Source: Armatimonadota bacterium
GTDB taxonomy: Bacteria; Armatimonadota; UBA5829; JAUSEB01
NCBI GenBank assembly: GCA_030649165.1
Contig: JAUSGG010000058.1
Span: 1 to 64,000 of the forward strand
DNA length: 64,000 bases
Direction: 5' to 3'
The notes under the pieces are model-generated. The model was not told where the DNA came from. It ran no database searches and worked only from the letters and a program-made list of their open reading frames with translations. How positions within the stretch are numbered: position 1 is the first letter of the stretch; the number at the start of each line of letters is the position of its first letter. A program made the position numbers and the translations under genes. This document shows positions 61,989 to 64,000 of this stretch, piece by piece.

Positions 61989-62028
61989 TTACAGCTTAGA
62001 ACTCAGAACCCTGAGCTTCTGCACAACC

Positions 62029-62154
62029 ATGTCCACTAAACTCAAGATCTCCGATATCGAAGTAGGCTACGGCGAGGCGCCGGTTGTAAGGGGCGTGTCG
62101 TTTGATGTGGCGAAGGGGGACTTCGTAGCCGTTGTCGGGCCGAACGGGTCCGGC
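62029..62154 (+). pseudogene. truncated 5' end of an ABC transporter ATPase gene, copy 1
   Basis: From ATG 62029 reads MSTKLKISDIEVGYGEAPVV and GPNGSG, the start of an ABC ATPase up to the Walker A motif, then diverges at about 62154 (GGC/TTGCGAGACTG) into unrelated DNA in front of a toxin-antitoxin pair; the frame stops at 62262. The homologous full gene starts at 63730, and copy 2 is at 62832. Confidence 0.85.
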
Positions 62155-62239
62155 TTGCGAGACTGCGCTCGTCGGTCGCCACTGGAATCAATACGCAATA
62201 TGCGGTATAATATACACATCATGGCTATGGAGAATGTGT

Positions 62240-62452
62240 ATGCGCACGAACATTGTGATTGACGACGAGCTGATTAAGGCGGCGCAGAAGGCGACGGGCC
62301 TGAAAACCAAGAAGGCTGTTGTGGAAGAGGGACTTAAGAGTCTAGTCAGATTGAAGGAGCAGGTTGCCGCGGGTAAGGCTCTCTGGGGAGCAGCAGACTG
62401 GGAGGGAGACCTTCGAGAGCTTAGGAAGGACAGGGATCTCCCGCAGTGGTAA
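62240..62452 (+). CDS. vapB: VapB-type antitoxin of module B
   Basis: 70 residues. MRTNIVIDDELIKAAQKATG begins a ribbon-helix-helix DNA-binding domain; the C-terminal half (AADWEGDLRELRKDR, then DLPQW) is the part that wraps the toxin. A TATAAT at 62206-62211 lies about 30 bp upstream. Seven-base overlap with the toxin start, GTG 62446. Confidence 0.85.
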   Translation: MRTNIVIDDELIKAAQKATGLKTKKAVVEEGLKSLVRLKEQVAAGKALWGAADWEGDLRELRKDRDLPQW

Positions 62453-62835
62453 TCGTCGATAGCTCCGTGTGGATAGATATGTTTCGGAAACGCGAGACCC
62501 CACAGACGATCTCCTTCTATAGTCTTGTCGGATCTGAAAGTATGGGCCTGGGGGATCTCGTGCTGTACGAAGTACTGCGCGGCGTAACCTCACCGGAAAG
62601 GATCGAGAAGGTCAAGTCCTACCTGCTGAAGTTCACCGTGTTCACGATGGGTGGGCGCGACATGGTGTTGGAGGCGGTCCACAACGCACACTCGTTGCGA
62701 GCAAAGGGCTTCCAACCTGGCACAGTAGACTGTCTGATCGCCACTTTGTGTATCTATACCGGCAGCAGGCTCCTCACCTCTGACCATCATTTCCAGCCCT
62801 TTGTTGATATTCTCGGCTTGGAGTTGGCTGGGTGA
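62446..62835 (+). CDS. vapC: VapC-type PIN ribonuclease toxin of module B
   Basis: 129 residues from GTG 62446. VIVDSSVWIDMFR holds the first catalytic Asp; DLVLYEVLRG the Glu; GTVDCLIATLC and LLTSDHHFQPF the other acidic residues. The stop TGA overlaps the GTG start of ABC ATPase copy 2. It differs from the two Phd-linked PIN toxins, belonging to another VapC branch. Confidence 0.88.
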   Translation: MVIVDSSVWIDMFRKRETPQTISFYSLVGSESMGLGDLVLYEVLRGVTSPERIEKVKSYLLKFTVFTMGGRDMVLEAVHNAHSLRAKGFQPGTVDCLIATLCIYTGSRLLTSDHHFQPFVDILGLELAG

Positions 62836-62919
62836 CCACCAAACTCAAGATCTCCGACATAGAGGTAGGCTACGGCTAGGCGCCGATTGTGAGGGGCGTG
62901 TCGTTTGACGTGGCGAAGG
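62832..62919 (+). pseudogene. truncated 5' end of the ABC ATPase gene, copy 2
   Basis: GTG 62832 starts VTTKLKISDIEVGYG followed by a stop TAG in place of the Glu codon of copy 1, then APIVRGVSFDVAK in frame. After about 62919 the match ends. It is closer to copy 1 (mostly silent changes) than to the intact copy at 63730. Confidence 0.85.
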
Positions 62920-62939
62920 TGGCGATTCTCTGGGGAAAA

Positions 62940-62954
62940 GACTATAATAGTCAT
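62940..62954 (+). promoter_or_regulatory. probable promoter/operator of toxin-antitoxin module C
   Basis: GACTATAATAGTCAT. The 13-bp palindrome GACTATAATAGTC with the -10-like TATAAT inside is identical to that of module A (37740-37752), 27 bp before the antitoxin ATG against 29 bp there. Confidence 0.75.
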
Positions 62955-62979
62955 ATATATAGCCTTGGAGGTACACATC

Positions 62980-63273
62980 ATGCGAACTGCGGCGATAGCG
63001 AAGTTGAAAGCGGGGCTTTCCGGTTACCTTGAGAGCGTAAAGGCGGGAGAGCAGGTGGTAATAACGGATCGTGGCCGCCCGGTGGCGCTCATAGTACCCA
63101 TTGATCCGAACATCACCGGGGACGAGAGGCGTGCCGAGCTTATCGCCAAAGGGCTTGTAAGGCCGGGCCGTGGACCAATCACGGACGACATGATACGGGG
63201 AACTGCTGTTCCCGGTTTGTCCCTTGAAGACGCCGTCAGAGTGGTCTTAGAAGATCGTGAGGAAAGCGAATGA
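62980..63273 (+). CDS. Phd/YefM-type antitoxin of module C
   Basis: 97 residues from ATG 62980 with TTGGAGGT nine bases upstream. MRTAAIAKLKAGLSGYLE, GEQVVITDRGRPVALIVP: a clear paralogue of the antitoxin at 37420-37710, about half identical by eye in the first 60 residues. The C-terminus overlaps the toxin gene as ATGA. Confidence 0.88.
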   Translation: MRTAAIAKLKAGLSGYLESVKAGEQVVITDRGRPVALIVPIDPNITGDERRAELIAKGLVRPGRGPITDDMIRGTAVPGLSLEDAVRVVLEDREESE

Positions 63274-63692
63274 GGTTCTGGGACACGTCAGCGCTCTTTC
63301 CTCTTCTGAGTTTGGAGGAAGGCAGTTCACGCGCTGCTGATCTGCTTCGTTCTGATCGTGAGATTGCGATGTGGTGGGGTACCTCCGTTGAGTTGGCCTC
63401 AGCGGCGGGACGGCTGCGGCGAATGGGGCGAGTAGACGATGCCGAGTGCGCGCGATTATTGGCCAAGATAGGACCTCTCGCTCACACGGCTGAGGAGGTT
63501 CAACCGACGGAAGAGCTCAGGCAGACTGCCTTCCGTCTAGTTCGTCTTCACGATCTCACTGCGGCTGATTCGCTTCAACTGGCGGCCGCTCTTGTCTGGG
63601 CAAGGCACGTGCCGACGGGACTTGACTTTGTCTGCATGGACGCGAGACTCTGCGAGGCCGCTGAAAAAGAGGGTTTCAATGTCGTCGGATAA
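63270..63692 (+). CDS. PIN-domain ribonuclease toxin of module C
   Basis: 140 residues. MRFWDTSALFPLL, MWWGTSVELASAAGRL and ADSLQLAAALVWARH, DFVCMDARLCEAA match the toxin at 36983-37423 along the whole length. Four-base overlap with its antitoxin. Between it and the ABC ATPase gene are 37 bp. Confidence 0.88.
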   Translation: MRFWDTSALFPLLSLEEGSSRAADLLRSDREIAMWWGTSVELASAAGRLRRMGRVDDAECARLLAKIGPLAHTAEEVQPTEELRQTAFRLVRLHDLTAADSLQLAAALVWARHVPTGLDFVCMDARLCEAAEKEGFNVVG

Positions 63693-63729
63693 TCCGTAGA
63701 AGCAGAGCCATATTCGGATCAGTAGAACA

Positions 63730-64000
63730 ATGAGCGCCAAACTCAAGATCTCCGACCTCGAAGTCTCCTACGGCCTCGAACCCGTCGTCAGAGGCGTCTC
63801 CTTTGACCTCAAGAACGGCGAGTTGGTTGCTGTAGTCGGGCCGAATGGTTCCGGCAAGACCACTTTGCTGAGGGCCCTGTCGCGCACGATCAAGCCTTCG
63901 AAAGGCGCTGTTTACCTCGACGAGCGCGACATCTTTCGCTTCTCCAGCCGCGAACTGGCTCGTGAAATGGCGGTGGTGCCGCAGGACAGCGAGGTTGGGT
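63730..64000 (+). CDS. ABC transporter ATPase (FecE/BtuD-like), 3' end beyond the window
   Basis: From ATG 63730 the frame stays open to the window end (90 codons). MSAKLKISDLEVSYGLEPVV, Walker A GPNGSGKTTLLRALS, DERDIFRFSSRELAREMAVV and PQDSEVG are typical of ATPases for iron-siderophore, haem or cobalamin import. Two truncated 5' copies lie upstream. The partner permease would be expected to follow outside the window. Confidence 0.85.
   Translation, partial: MSAKLKISDLEVSYGLEPVVRGVSFDLKNGELVAVVGPNGSGKTTLLRALSRTIKPSKGAVYLDERDIFRFSSRELAREMAVVPQDSEVG

Overview
The window looks like a stretch of chromosome from a Gram-negative-type (diderm), probably aerobic or facultative, heterotrophic bacterium with moderately high GC. 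No rRNA or taxonomic marker is present. Evidence for an outer membrane is a porin-like beta-barrel protein ending in Phe. The mix of sugar catabolism, Gfo/Idh/MocA oxidoreductases, DUF1080, a UroD-like methyltransferase, an MttB-like protein and a C-terminal domain ending in RPxxEIQ/RAQSDIV-like motifs recalls Armatimonadota or related lineages. That placement is inference only. No tRNA, rRNA, CRISPR array, transposase, integrase or prophage was seen.

Layout. 0-6 kb: a secreted glycoside hydrolase with duplicated C-terminal domains, and a phosphohexomutase. 6-12.6 kb: a GAF/PAS/SpoIIE phosphatase, a c-di-GMP-I riboswitch in front of a FlgM-like anti-sigma factor, parA-parB with an exact parS inside parB, and a SPOR protein. 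12.9-17.7 kb: a minus-strand operon fumA-fumB-sdhC-sdhD-sdhA-sdhB, with a probable promoter and a probable terminator; fumB seems to start at AUA. 17.8-22.8 kb: a small zinc ribbon, a STAS protein, a dehydrogenase, a class III aminotransferase and a protein made of homing-endonuclease-type repeats. 23.2-26.9 kb: a minus-strand operon cupredoxin - porin - Cache/HAMP/GGDEF/HD-GYP. 27-32 kb: M24 peptidase, MobA, an autoproteolytic acyltransferase-type protein, and a PIG-L deacetylase/NagB-like pair. 32.3-35.4 kb: a DprA-like gene next to a RecQ helicase fused to a ComF-like phosphoribosyltransferase, a candidate defence module. 35.5-43 kb: Tat-exported Gfo/Idh protein, a Phd/PIN toxin-antitoxin pair, a UroD-like protein and a ribose-type ABC transporter. 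43.5-50.8 kb: membrane protein, a very large DUF1080 protein and an SBBP-repeat protein. 51-56.6 kb: a respiratory operon of 4Fe-4S protein, NrfD-like quinol subunit, molybdopterin catalytic subunit and a 21-haem cytochrome c. 57.3-62 kb: DegT-type aminotransferase, hydroxypyruvate-isomerase-like protein, MttB-like methyltransferase, formylglycine-generating-enzyme-type protein. 62-64 kb: two toxin-antitoxin modules separated by truncated copies of the 5' end of an ABC ATPase gene whose intact copy runs off the right edge.

Intergenic regions are rich in dispersed repeats. At least seven elements of about 130-310 bp share the terminal inverted repeat GTAACAGTTCAG (MITE-like), in two internal types (E and R), and E is directly followed by R in two places. 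Shorter C-rich hairpins occur between many genes. The strongest leads are the RecQ-PRTase/DprA pair, the toxin-antitoxin insertions with repeated gene 5' ends, the 21-haem molybdo-oxidoreductase operon, the copper protein/porin/c-di-GMP operon and the riboswitch-controlled FlgM.
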